Position numbers and translations under genes: made by a program. The notes beneath the pieces are model-generated. The model was not told the DNA's origin, made no database searches, and was given only the letters and a program-made list of their open reading frames with translations. 64,000 nucleotides of DNA from an uncultured Eubacteriales bacterium (lineage in GTDB: Bacteria > Bacillota > Clostridia > Oscillospirales > Oscillospiraceae), in the NCBI GenBank assembly GCA_900554275.1, contig USGS01000002.1:6935-70934 (forward strand), read 5' to 3'. Below are positions 24,789-37,502 of the stretch, piece after piece (position 1 is the first letter of the stretch; every line of letters starts with the position of its first letter).

Positions 24789-25550
24789 ATGTCTCTCACT
24801 CAACTGCAGGAGCGCATCCGCGCGCGCAAAACGCCCCTGGCGCTGACGCTTTCCCCTGATCCCGATCGGCTCAGCCCGAAGATCCTGAAAAACTTTACCG
24901 ATATGTTCGGCGATGTGCCTATGGCTCGGGCCGAGGCCCTGCGCTACCACGGCACGAGCCTGCTGGACGCGGCGGCGGGCAGGCTGCCCGCCGTGGTGCT
25001 GCGGGCGGACGCATACCTGTCCCAGGGCATGATGGGCGCGGATGTGCTGAGCAACCTCATCACCGCTGCCCACGCCAAAGAGCTGTATGTCATTCTGGAC
25101 GTCGATGCCGCCGATCCCGCGCCGTGGCTGTCCTACGGCGCGGACGCCGTGACGGTGTGCCCCTACGCGGGGAAGGACTGTCTGGCTGTGCCGGAGGACC
25201 GGCTGGCCGTCGCCGCCGTCCGTACCGGCAACCCCTCCGGTGGTGAGGTGCAGACGCTGCTGGCCGGCGACCGGGCGCTGTGGCTCTCTCTGGCGGAAAA
25301 GATGGCCCGCCGCGGCGCAGCGCTGTCTGTGGCCACAGGGTACAGCCTGGATGTGCGGGATGTGCGGCGGGTCTGCCCCAGCGCCTTTTTGCTGCTGCCC
25401 GGCTGTGACGGCGAAAACGCCCTGCCCGCCTTTGACGACTTCGGCCACGGCGCACTGCTGGCCGACGAGACGCTGCAATACGCCGCCGACCCTGCCGCCG
25501 CTGTGACGGAGGCGGTGGCCGTGCTGAAAAAGTGGGTGACGGTGGTATGA
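24789..25550 (+). CDS. OMP-decarboxylase-like protein lacking catalytic residues
   Basis: 253 residues. It follows the layout of type 2 orotidine-5'-phosphate decarboxylase (PyrF): opening RARKTPLALTLSPDPD where active enzymes have PLxxGxDP; a VILDVDAAD strand where they have the catalytic LxDxKRGDI; then GADAVTVCPYAGKD, a close match to the family's ADAVTVNPYLGxD; a GNPSGG loop; and a LLLPG strand. Neither the catalytic lysine nor the paired aspartates are kept, so decarboxylation seems impossible. It overlaps the phosphatase-GNAT gene by four bases (ATGA). Function unknown; possibly a ligand sensor or scaffold. Confidence 0.65.
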   Translation: MSLTQLQERIRARKTPLALTLSPDPDRLSPKILKNFTDMFGDVPMARAEALRYHGTSLLDAAAGRLPAVVLRADAYLSQGMMGADVLSNLITAAHAKELYVILDVDAADPAPWLSYGADAVTVCPYAGKDCLAVPEDRLAVAAVRTGNPSGGEVQTLLAGDRALWLSLAEKMARRGAALSVATGYSLDVRDVRRVCPSAFLLLPGCDGENALPAFDDFGHGALLADETLQYAADPAAAVTEAVAVLKKWVTVV

Positions 25551-26593
25551 CACGGCTGTATCTGATCCGCCACGCTGAGGCGGAGGGAAATATCTACCGC
25601 ATGGCCCACGGCCACCACAACGGACTCATCACCAACGACCGGGGCTACCAGCAGATCGACGCTCTGCGGGAGCGCTTCCGGGACGTTCCCATCGACGCGG
25701 TGTACGCCAGCGACCTGTACCGCACGCAGATCACCGCCCGGGCTATTTGGCTGCCCAAGGCGCTGCCGCTGCATCTTGAGCCATCGTTCCGGGAGATCCG
25801 GCTGGGCGTTTGGGAGGATCAGACCTGGCAGGAGCTGCGAAACCGGTATCCAGAGGAGATGGACCACTTCAGCAGCCGATTGGACCTGTGGCGCGCCGAG
25901 GGCGCGGAGACGGCCCAGCAGCTGGTGGATCGCTTTGTTCCGGCCCTGCGCCGCGTGGCCGAGGCCCACGACGGCGGCACAGTGGCGGTGTTCTCCCACG
26001 GCGCGGCCCTGCGCATCGTGCTGGGCGTGCTGCAGGGACTGTCGCTGGCGGAGGTGGGGACAAGACCCCACGGCGACAACACGGCGGTGTCCCTGCTGAC
26101 GTGGGAGAACGGCACGTTCCGGGTGGAATACCGGGACGACAACAGCCACCTTGTGGAGCGCGGCCTGTCCACGTTTGCCAAGCAGACATGGTGGCAGGAG
26201 GAGCGCATGAAGGAGCAGGGGGAGGAATACCGCCCGCTGCCGGAGACGGAGCGCGGCCGCTTCGGCGTACCCGCAGGCGACGAGGCCACAGGCATTTGGT
26301 ACGGCGACGCGCTGATCGGTGCGTTCAGCTTCCGCCGGGAGGCGGACGGCCTGCGGCTGACCCGGTATATCCTTGCCCCCGAGTGGCGGGGCAGGCGGCT
26401 GGGCGTTCCGCCTATGGGACAGGTGCTGCGCTATTGCCGCCATCAGGCACTGCCCTGGCTGCGGCTGACCTGTGCCGATCCGGCGCTGCGGCTGTTCTTC
26501 GCGCGGCTGGGCTTCGTGGCCGCCGAGGGTGACGAAATGGTGAAGGACGCCCGCTGCGTCCTGCCGCCGCTGCCGGCGGCCTATATGCGGTGA
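25547..26593 (+). CDS. Histidine phosphatase-GNAT acetyltransferase fusion
   Basis: 348 residues. Residues 1-205 are a phosphoglycerate-mutase-type histidine phosphatase: LIRHAEAEGN carries the phosphate-accepting H8, a middle Glu lies in REIRLGVWED, and the second histidine is in VAVFSHGAALR. Residues about 235-348 read as a GNAT-like N-acetyltransferase domain (TGIWYGDALIGAF, LTRYILAPEWRGRRLG, LRLFFARLGF). A second protein of the same architecture is at 59710-60843. Neither domain's substrate is evident. The start overlaps the OMPDC-like gene; the radical SAM gene follows at 14 bases. Confidence 0.75.
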   Translation: MTRLYLIRHAEAEGNIYRMAHGHHNGLITNDRGYQQIDALRERFRDVPIDAVYASDLYRTQITARAIWLPKALPLHLEPSFREIRLGVWEDQTWQELRNRYPEEMDHFSSRLDLWRAEGAETAQQLVDRFVPALRRVAEAHDGGTVAVFSHGAALRIVLGVLQGLSLAEVGTRPHGDNTAVSLLTWENGTFRVEYRDDNSHLVERGLSTFAKQTWWQEERMKEQGEEYRPLPETERGRFGVPAGDEATGIWYGDALIGAFSFRREADGLRLTRYILAPEWRGRRLGVPPMGQVLRYCRHQALPWLRLTCADPALRLFFARLGFVAAEGDEMVKDARCVLPPLPAAYMR

Positions 26594-26607
26594 AGGGGGA
26601 GAACGGT

Positions 26608-28608
26608 ATGATGACCAAAGGCGTGGAGTTCCTCCCCGTCAGCCGCGATGAGATGATCGACCGGGGCTGGTACTACTACGATTTCCTGGTGGTGACGGCG
26701 GACGGCTACATCGACCATCCCAGCTTCGGCACCACGCTCATCGCCCGGCTGCTGGAGAGCAAGGGCTACCGGGTGGCGATCCTGCCCCAGCCGGACTGGC
26801 ACACGGCGGACGCATTCCGGGCCATGGGCAAGCCCCGCTACGGCGTGCTCATCGGCGGCGGCAATCTGGATTCCATGGTGGCCCACTACACGGTGGCCAA
26901 GCGCCGCCGCACCCGCGACCTTTACAGCGAGGGCGGCGTCATGGGCAAGCGGCCCGACCGGCCCACCATCGTCTACGCCAACCGCGCACGGGAGGCGTTC
27001 CCCGACACGCCCATCGTCATCGGCGGGCTGGAGGCGTCTCTGCGCCGCTTCGCCCACTACGACTACTGGGATGACAAGGTGCGGCGCAGCATCCTGTTCG
27101 ATGCCCCTGCCGACCTGCTGGTATACGGCATGGGCGAGAGCGCCACGGTGGAGATCGCCCGGCGGCTGGCGAAGAAAATGCCGGTATCGGACATCACCGA
27201 CATCCCCGGCACGGCCTATATCACCGACCGGGTGGGAGAGCTGAAGTTCCACCGGGCGGACTGTCCCTCCTACGAGGAGGTGTGCAGCGACCTGACGGCC
27301 TACGCCCGGGCTACAAAGATCGAGTACGACGAGCACGACCCCGTCCGGGGCTGCGCCGTTCTGCAGCCCTGCCAGGGACGGACACTGGTGGTGAACCCGC
27401 CGGCCCGTCCCCTGCGCCGGGAGGAGCTGGACGCGCTGTACGCCCTGCCCTATACCCGGGAGGTACACCCCATGTATACCGGCGGCATCCCCGCCATCGA
27501 GGAGGTGCGCTTCTCCATCACCCACAACCGGGGCTGCTTCGGCGGGTGCAGCTTCTGTGCCCTGGCCTTTCACCAGGGCCGCATGGTCACCAGCCGCTCC
27601 ATCCAGTCCGTGCTGGAGGAGGCGGAGCTGCTGACCCACGACCCGGAGTTCAAGGGCTATATCCACGATGTGGGCGGGCCCAGCGCCAACTTCCGCCACA
27701 CCAGCTGCCAGAAGCAGAAGCGGTGCGGTATGTGCAAGAATCGCAGCTGCCTTGCCCCCGAGCCCTGTCCCAATCTGGACGCGGACCACTCGGAGTACAC
27801 GGAGCTGCTGCAAAAAATGCGGCAGCTCCCCGGCATCAAGAAGGTGTTCGTCCGCTCCGGCATCCGTTACGACTATATGCTCCAGGACAAGGACAAAAAG
27901 CAGACCTTCTTCCGTGAGCTGGTGAATTACCACATCTCCGGCCAGCTGAAGGTCGCCCCGGAGCACTGCGTCAGCTCCGTGCTGGACTATATGGGCAAGC
28001 CCCATTTCGATGTGTTCGAGAAGTTCTGGCATCAGTACCGCAAGCTCAACGAGGAGCGGGGCACGGAGCAGTACCTTGTGCCCTACCTCATGTCCAGCCA
28101 CCCGGGCTGCACCCTTCGCGACGCGGTGGAGCTGGCGGAGTTCCTCCACCGCTCGGGCCGCGTGCCGGAGCAGGTACAGGATTTCTATCCCACCCCCGGC
28201 ACGCTGTCCACCTGTATGTACTACACCGGCATTGATCCCCGGAATATGTCCCCGGTCTATGTGGCCAAGGATCCAAAGGAAAAGGCCATGCAGCGGGCGC
28301 TGCTCCAGTGGTCACGGCCCGAGAAGCGGGCACTGGTGGAGGAGGCGCTGGAGGAGACGGGCCGCACCGATCTCATCGGCTATGAGAAGAAGTGCCTGCT
28401 CCGCCCGCGAAAGGGCGAGCCTTACGGTCAGCCCGTCGCCAAGCCGGAAAAGCCGGAGCTGCCGGAGCGCCGCCCCCGGCGAAAGGACAAGGAGGCTGCG
28501 GGCAACCGCGGCCGCCGCAACACCCCCACCGCCCGCCAGCCGGTGCAGAAGGGGAAAATGTCCCCCAAAAAGAAAGCCGCCTTTGCGAAGAAACGGCAGG
28601 GGAAATAG
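26608..28608 (+). CDS. YgiQ-family radical SAM protein
   Basis: 666 residues, family length. N-terminal domain (1-290) contains the HPSFGTTLIARLLE and VIGGLEASLRRFAHYDYWDD motifs of YgiQ. The SAM-binding cluster cysteines are in RGCFGGCSFC (CxxxCxxC) near residue 312. An additional cysteine-rich segment follows (CQKQKRCGMCKNRSC, near residue 377). The last 70 residues are basic, rich in Lys, Arg and Pro, suggesting nucleic-acid contact. Function of YgiQ is not established; it may modify RNA or protein. ATG at 26608 follows GGGGGAGAACGG. Last gene of its operon. Confidence 0.85.
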   Translation: MMTKGVEFLPVSRDEMIDRGWYYYDFLVVTADGYIDHPSFGTTLIARLLESKGYRVAILPQPDWHTADAFRAMGKPRYGVLIGGGNLDSMVAHYTVAKRRRTRDLYSEGGVMGKRPDRPTIVYANRAREAFPDTPIVIGGLEASLRRFAHYDYWDDKVRRSILFDAPADLLVYGMGESATVEIARRLAKKMPVSDITDIPGTAYITDRVGELKFHRADCPSYEEVCSDLTAYARATKIEYDEHDPVRGCAVLQPCQGRTLVVNPPARPLRREELDALYALPYTREVHPMYTGGIPAIEEVRFSITHNRGCFGGCSFCALAFHQGRMVTSRSIQSVLEEAELLTHDPEFKGYIHDVGGPSANFRHTSCQKQKRCGMCKNRSCLAPEPCPNLDADHSEYTELLQKMRQLPGIKKVFVRSGIRYDYMLQDKDKKQTFFRELVNYHISGQLKVAPEHCVSSVLDYMGKPHFDVFEKFWHQYRKLNEERGTEQYLVPYLMSSHPGCTLRDAVELAEFLHRSGRVPEQVQDFYPTPGTLSTCMYYTGIDPRNMSPVYVAKDPKEKAMQRALLQWSRPEKRALVEEALEETGRTDLIGYEKKCLLRPRKGEPYGQPVAKPEKPELPERRPRRKDKEAAGNRGRRNTPTARQPVQKGKMSPKKKAAFAKKRQGK

Positions 28609-28613
28609 AGAAT

Positions 28614-28658
28614 AAAACTGTGAGGAAGCCGCCCGGCGGGCGGCTTCCTCACAGTTTT
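28614..28658. terminator. Strong terminator after ygiQ
   Basis: A perfect 21-bp stem from AAAACTGTGAGGAAGCCGCCC and its complement around a 3-base loop, A/T-rich on both sides. Confidence 0.85.
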
Positions 28659-28722
28659 AGGGGAATGACCGTTTCCTTGCCGGTTTTCCTGGCATATTGT
28701 GCTTTTTGCAACGAAAAAACTC

Positions 28723-28751
28723 TTGTCATACATCTGGATATTCAGTATAAT
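28723..28751 (+). promoter_or_regulatory. Promoter of the ATP synthase operon
   Basis: TTGTCA, 17 bases, TATAAT; the only strong promoter signal before atpB. Confidence 0.8.
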
Positions 28752-28905
28752 TGGAAGGAAGCGTCAAGACAGCGACAGGCGGCAGTAAGTTTTTGTTAAG
28801 ATTTCGACAGAAATCGATATGCCGCCTGGTCATGGCCGCGCCGCTTCTGCCGCCATACAGAGCGACGCGGCAACAAACACAGACGTATGTAAAGGTGAAA
28901 GAAGA

Positions 28906-29754
28906 ATGGAAAAAAGGAAGAAAACAAGGTTCATCGTGGTGTGGCTGCTCATCACCGCGGCGTTCCTGGCCGGTTCTCTGCTCATCCCCGGACACGGCAA
29001 GTCGGAGTCGGTGCAGGAGGCCATGCGTGACGCGGTGCTCCACGGCACGAACCGCATCAGCCTGTTGGGGCTGAAGGACGTGAACCCCGCTTACATCTCG
29101 TCGTTGGTGGTAGTGGGCATCATCCTGGTGGCGGCGCTGCTGCTGCGCCTGTTCGTCATTCCCCGCTTCAAGACCGTTCCCGGCAAGCTCCAGATGGTGC
29201 TGGAGACGGTGGTGGGCCTGTTTGACGGCATGGCGAAGGGAAACAGTCCCCACCGCAACAAATTCCTGGGCGCGTACATTTTCGGCGCTGGCGTGTATAT
29301 CTTTATCGGCACGCTGTTCGAGCTGTTCGGCTTCCAGGCCATCACCACCGGCGGACACACCATCGCGCTGCCCGCGCCGCTATCCGACGTGAATGCCGCC
29401 ATCTCCCTGGGTTGCCTGTCCTACGGCGTGATCCTGGTGGGCGGTATCGTGGCCAACGGCGCAAAGGGCGCAGGCAAGGCCCTGAAGGACTTCTCCCTGC
29501 CGCTGTCCATGAGCTTCCGACTGTTCGGCGCGCTGCTCAGCGGCCTGCTGGTGACGGAGCTGGTCTATTACTATGTGACCATGAGCTTTGTGCTGCCGGT
29601 GATCATCGCCGTGCTGTTCACCATGCTCCACGCGCTGATCCAGGCCTACGTGCTGACCACCCTGACCTCTATGTTCTACGGCGAGGCCACGGAGAAGCAT
29701 GAGGCTAAGCCCAAGGCAAAAAAAGTGAAGAAAATCAAAACTGCTAATAACTGA
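28906..29754 (+). CDS. atpB: ATP synthase Fo subunit a
   Basis: 282 residues with about six membrane segments; forms the ion half-channels of Fo. The essential arginine is R205 in the [11 protein letters not shown] segment, and Q246 in the last helix ([13 protein letters not shown]) is also conserved. The usual Asn after RLFG is Ala. A lysine-rich tail ends the protein. I placed the start at the ATG at 28906, from which length and topology are normal; a longer frame begins in the leader. First gene of the operon; no atpI precedes it. Confidence 0.92.
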   Translation: MEKRKKTRFIVVWLLITAAFLAGSLLIPGHGKSESVQEAMRDAVLHGTNRISLLGLKDVNPAYISSLVVVGIILVAALLLRLFVIPRFKTVPGKLQMVLETVVGLFDGMAKGNSPHRNKFLGAYIFGAGVYIFIGTLFELFGFQAITTGGHTIALPAPLSDVNAAISLGCLSYGVILVGGIVANGAKGAGKALKDFSLPLSMSFRLFGALLSGLLVTELVYYYVTMSFVLPVIIAVLFTMLHALIQAYVLTTLTSMFYGEATEKHEAKPKAKKVKKIKTANN

Positions 29755-29770
29755 CGGAGGAAAGAAAATC

Positions 29771-30145
29771 ATGAAAAAGCTGACCAACAAGAAGATGTTT
29801 GCCCTGCTGCTGTGCCTGGTGATGGCGCTGACCGCCATGTTCACCGTGACCGCATTTGCCGACACCGAGCCCGCCGCCGACGCGGCCGTGGCCCAGACCG
29901 AGGCCGCCGATGACAGCAGCGTTACCGGCTCCAAGGCTACCGCCTCCGCCATCGCCATCGGCGTGGCCGCCGCTGCCGGCGCTATCGGCATGGGCATGGC
30001 CATCGCCAAGTCCGTGGAGGGCATCTCCCGCCAGCCCGAGGCCGAGGGCAAGATCCGTACCACCATGATGCTGGGCCTGGTGTTCCTGGAGACCGTCGTT
30101 ATCTACGCCCTGCTGACCGTCATCCTCATCATCTTTGTGCTGTAA
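29771..30145 (+). CDS. atpE: ATP synthase Fo subunit c with N-terminal signal-like extension
   Basis: 124 residues instead of the usual 75-90. Residues 1-30 look like a cleavable signal peptide (basic start, hydrophobic core, AFA cleavage site), followed by a 20-residue acidic Ala/Asp/Glu linker. The normal two-helix hairpin then starts at about 55, with the RQP polar loop at 87-89 and the ion-binding E107 in the second helix ([10 protein letters not shown]). The first-helix glutamine needed for Na+ binding in known Na+ c-rings is Met here, favouring protons. Start ATG follows GGAGGAAAG. Confidence 0.92.
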   Translation: MKKLTNKKMFALLLCLVMALTAMFTVTAFADTEPAADAAVAQTEAADDSSVTGSKATASAIAIGVAAAAGAIGMGMAIAKSVEGISRQPEAEGKIRTTMMLGLVFLETVVIYALLTVILIIFVL

Positions 30146-30163
30146 GGAACGGAGAGTAACGCT

Positions 30164-30650
30164 ATGAGTAACATCCCACTGAATATTGATTGGCAGCAGA
30201 TCCTGCTGCACTTCTTCAACTTCTCCATTCTGGTGGGCGGACTGTACCTGCTGCTGTTCAAGCCTGTGAAGGACTTCATGGACAAGCGCGTCAAGCACTA
30301 TGCCGACATGGAGAGCGCCGCCCAGGAACGGGAGAAGCACACCGCCGACCTGGAGGCGGCTATGAAGCAGCGCGAGGCCGCCTTTGACGCCGAGCTGGAG
30401 GAGAAGCGTGCCGCCGCCGCCAAGGAGGCCGAGGCCTTCGCCCAGCAGCAGCGTGCCGCTGCCCAGCAGCAGGCCGACAAGCTCCTGGCCGCCGCCCGCG
30501 AAAATGCGGAGAACGACCGGAAAAAGATCGTGGCCGAGGCCAACCGCGAGGCCGTGTCCATCGCCGAGGACGCCATGGAGAAGCTCCTGGCCGCCCAGAC
30601 CGCCCGCGCCTACGACAGCTTTGTAAACGCCGCCGAAGGGGAGGAGAGTC

Positions 30651-30661
<11 letters not shown>
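30164..30661 (+). CDS. atpF: ATP synthase Fo subunit b
   Basis: 165 residues: one N-terminal membrane helix (about residues 12-30), then a long, highly charged alpha-helical stretch rich in Ala, Glu, Gln and Lys that forms the peripheral stalk. Length and composition are normal. Its C-terminus normally binds the delta subunit's C-terminal domain, which here is fused to alpha, encoded by the next gene. The genes overlap by 11 bases, closer than other pairs in this operon. No separate delta gene follows. Confidence 0.92.
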
Positions 30662-32402
<1,741 letters not shown>

Positions 32403-32406
32403 GCGT

Positions 32407-34717
<2,311 letters not shown>

Positions 34718-34718
<1 letters not shown>

Positions 34719-35125
34719 TGGCCGCCACCTTCCATCTGGATATTTTAGCTGCCAGCGTTCCCTTTTACCGCGGTGACTGCGTGTCACTGGTGATCCCCAC
34801 CGAGGACGGCGAGATCGGTGTCTTGGCAGGGCATTGCCGCTCTGTTGGCGCTGTGTCCGCCGGCGAGCTGCGGTTTGAAACGGCTGACGGTGAGCACCGC
34901 AGAGCCGCTGTTGCACCTGGAATTTTTAAGATCGATGGGCAGAGGGTGCTGCTGCTGGTGGACGCCGCCGAGCGGCCCGAGGACATCGATGTGAACCGCG
35001 CGATCCGCGCCCGCGAGGAGGCGGAGGAGCAGCTGCGGCAGAAGCGCAGTATGGCGGAATACCAGCTGGCACAAGGGAATTTGGCCCGTGCGCTGAACCG
35101 TCTCCGCGTCAGCGGCAGAATGTAG
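34718..35125 (+). CDS. atpC: ATP synthase F1 epsilon subunit
   Basis: 135 residues: N-terminal beta sandwich (to about 85, with PTEDGEIGVLAGHC typical) and a two-helix C-terminal domain that can inhibit ATP hydrolysis. The ATG at 34718 within TGATG was chosen over the GTG one codon upstream. Last gene of the operon, followed by a terminator. Confidence 0.92.
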
Positions 35126-35144
35126 ACAGACCTGAATACGACAG

Positions 35145-35173
35145 AGTGACGCCGCGTCAGCGGCGTCACTTTT
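35145..35173 (+). terminator. Terminator of the ATP synthase operon
   Basis: AGTGACGCCGC/GCGGCGTCACT, a perfect 11-bp stem with GTCA loop, then TTTT. Confidence 0.85.
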
Positions 35174-35215
35174 CAACGTTTTCGGTCTAACGTGTTCATA
35201 AAAAATCCGGAGAAA

Positions 35216-35282
35216 CCTTGAAAAAACGTAGAAAAATTTTGAAAAAAACTTGAAAATGTACTTGAAATGTACTTGAAAAAAG
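35216..35282 (+). repeat. Phased TTGAAA/A-tract repeats
   Basis: TTGAAA occurs at 35218, 35239, 35250, 35262 and 35273, that is at 21, 11, 12 and 11-base steps; the last three units are near-tandem (ACTTGAAAATGT, ACTTGAAATGT, ACTTGAAAAAAG). A-tracts in helical phase are expected to bend DNA. Confidence 0.6.
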
Positions 35283-35431
35283 ATGGAAAAAATGGAATAC
35301 GGGTGAGGGCGTGGGAAAATTCTGCGGAAAACTGTGCAAAAACGCGAAAGTGCGTAGATTTTTTCCACTGATACTCTGTATAATATAAAATGTGATTTTA
35401 TTGCCATCTCAATATTTTTCAAGGAGGCGCT

Positions 35432-37486
35432 ATGAGAAATATCTGGAAGGTATTTTGCACGGACCTGCGTTCTCTCAGCCGGAGCTTTTTCGCCTGCGCC
35501 GTGGTGGTGGGCATCGTGCTGCTGCCCAGTCTGTACGCGTGGCTGAACATCTACTCCAACTGGGACCCTTACGGCAACACCGGAGGCATCTCCATCGCCG
35601 TGGCCTCGCTGGACGAGGGCTATGACGACGACGGTACATACGTCAACAAGGGGCAGGACGTGGTGGACGACCTGCGGGAGGCCACATCCATTAACTGGGT
35701 CATCGTGGACACGGAGCAGGAGGCCACCGACGGCGTGTACGCCGGTGACTACTACGCCGCCGTGGTCATTGACAGGGACTTCTCCGCCAAGATGTACCGG
35801 ATGCTGACGGACTGGACGGGAAAGCCCGCCATCACCTACTACGAGAACGCCAAGAAAAACGCCGTGGCCACCAAGATCACCGACACGGCGGTGGAGAGCC
35901 TGAAGCGCTCCATCAGCGAGAACTATCTGGAGGTGGTCATCAGCGGCATCATGGAGCAGGGAAATCTGCTGGCCGCGGACCTGACGGAGGACGATCCCGA
36001 GACGGCGGTGAAGGGGCTGCTGTATCAGGCGCAGGACCTGTTGTCCGCCAGCCGCCGCATGATGGACGCCTTTGAGACAGCGGGCAGGACAGGCATCGTG
36101 TCCGCTCAGGACGCGGCGGCGCTGGAGACGGCGCTGGCCGACCTGAACAAGAATCTGCCTGACGGCGACCAGCTCCAGCAGTCCGCGGCGGAGATCCAGC
36201 GGGCGTTGTATGTGGCGCTGGAAAAGACGGAGCGGGCGCTGGAAAAGCTGGAGGACGCCATGAAGCACGCCGAGGAGAACGCCCCGGCGCTGGAGGACGC
36301 CCGGCAGGCGGCGCTGAGCGCGGCCAAGGAGCTGCGGAGGCTGGCCGCTGACCTGACGAGGCTGGCGGACAGAGTGCCGGGGAGCATTTTGCAGTCGCAG
36401 CTGGGAGACATAGCCGCCAAATGCACGGAGCTGGCCGAAAAGCTGGAGCGCATGGCTTCAGCGGACGTGCAGGGGCTGCTGGCGGACTGTGACGCGCTGG
36501 TGAAGTCTCTGCGGGCCATGGCGGACAGGCTGCCGGTGACGGAAGGCGCGCTGCGCAGCGACCTGAACCTGGTCATGGGCCAGCTCTCCGACACACTGGA
36601 CGGCGTGAAGGACCTGTCGGCGGACGCCCGGGCCATCCGCTCCGCGCTGGGCGACGTGACCCAGTCGCTGGACGTGACCATGGGGCTGCTGCGGCCTGCC
36701 GCGGAGAAGATGGTCAGCTCCCTGTCCGACGCCATTGACCAGCTGCAGGGTATGGACGGCGACGGCTATCTGGACATTTTGATCGACATTTTAGGCGGAG
36801 ATCCGGTGGCCTACGGCGAGTATTTCCCGGAAATGGTGCAGACCACCGTGAACAAGGTCTATCCCATCGCAAACTACGGCTCGGCCATGACGCCGTTTTA
36901 CACGGTGCTGGCCATTTGGGTGGGCGGCGTGATACTGTCCTCCATTTTGAAGGTACACGCCCGCACCGAGGGGCTGACCGACCCCAAGCCGGCGGAGCTG
37001 TATTTCGGGCGGTATCTGCTGTTCTTTGTGCTGAGCCAGCTGCAGGCGGCCATCATCGTCACCGGAGACCTGTATCTGCTGAAGGTGCAGTGTCTGCATC
37101 CGGGGCTGCTGTATCTGACGGCGTCGCTGACGGCCTTTACGTTCAGCCTGCTGATCTACTCCATGGCGCTGTCCTTCGGCGACGTGGGCAAGGCGCTGGT
37201 GGTGGTCATCATGGTCATGCAGATCGCAGGCTCGTCCGGCACGTTCCCCATTGAGCTGCTGCCGGAGATCTATCAGAAGATATACCGTTTCTTCCCCTTC
37301 CCCTATGCCATTGACGCCATGCGGGAGTGCATCTGCGGAATGTACGGCGGCTACTACGGCCAGCAGCTGGCATTCCTGCTGCTATTCGCTGTGGCGGCGC
37401 TGTTGATCGGGTTGTTGGTGCGCCGTCCCTTCATGGGGCTGAACCACTTCATGGAGGAGAAGCTGGAAGAGACGGAGCTGCTGTGA
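35432..37486 (+). CDS. YhgE/Pip-family membrane protein 1
   Basis: 684 residues. N-terminal membrane helix (about 17-40), with the family motif SLYAWLNIYSNWDPYGNTG right after it; then a long extracellular region with predicted coiled coil (about 180-430); then five or six C-terminal membrane helices (about 485-675) resembling an ABC-2 type permease. The family includes the lactococcal phage infection protein Pip and is related to EsaA/YueB. Native role is unclear; export or envelope functions are likely. It starts a three-gene operon with a second Pip. Confidence 0.82.
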   Translation: MRNIWKVFCTDLRSLSRSFFACAVVVGIVLLPSLYAWLNIYSNWDPYGNTGGISIAVASLDEGYDDDGTYVNKGQDVVDDLREATSINWVIVDTEQEATDGVYAGDYYAAVVIDRDFSAKMYRMLTDWTGKPAITYYENAKKNAVATKITDTAVESLKRSISENYLEVVISGIMEQGNLLAADLTEDDPETAVKGLLYQAQDLLSASRRMMDAFETAGRTGIVSAQDAAALETALADLNKNLPDGDQLQQSAAEIQRALYVALEKTERALEKLEDAMKHAEENAPALEDARQAALSAAKELRRLAADLTRLADRVPGSILQSQLGDIAAKCTELAEKLERMASADVQGLLADCDALVKSLRAMADRLPVTEGALRSDLNLVMGQLSDTLDGVKDLSADARAIRSALGDVTQSLDVTMGLLRPAAEKMVSSLSDAIDQLQGMDGDGYLDILIDILGGDPVAYGEYFPEMVQTTVNKVYPIANYGSAMTPFYTVLAIWVGGVILSSILKVHARTEGLTDPKPAELYFGRYLLFFVLSQLQAAIIVTGDLYLLKVQCLHPGLLYLTASLTAFTFSLLIYSMALSFGDVGKALVVVIMVMQIAGSSGTFPIELLPEIYQKIYRFFPFPYAIDAMRECICGMYGGYYGQQLAFLLLFAVAALLIGLLVRRPFMGLNHFMEEKLEETELL

Positions 37487-37502
37487 AGGGAGGTGCAGGA
37501 CT

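Larger units (their letters stand above)
28609..28905. other. Terminator, promoter and leader between ygiQ and atpB
   Basis: No gene. Contains the terminator at 28614 and the atp promoter at 28723; the atp transcript would have a leader of about 150 bases in which I see no known element. Confidence 0.7.
35126..35431. other. A/T-rich region before the Pip operon
   Basis: No gene. Holds the atp terminator, phased A-tracts (35216-35282) and a TATAAT at 35379-35384 without a good -35 box, 48 bases before the first Pip gene. Confidence 0.6.

Noticed and set aside
35200..35430. Replication origin or plasmid iterons
   Set aside because: The repeats are short and phased, but there is no dnaA/rep gene and no DnaA-box cluster.
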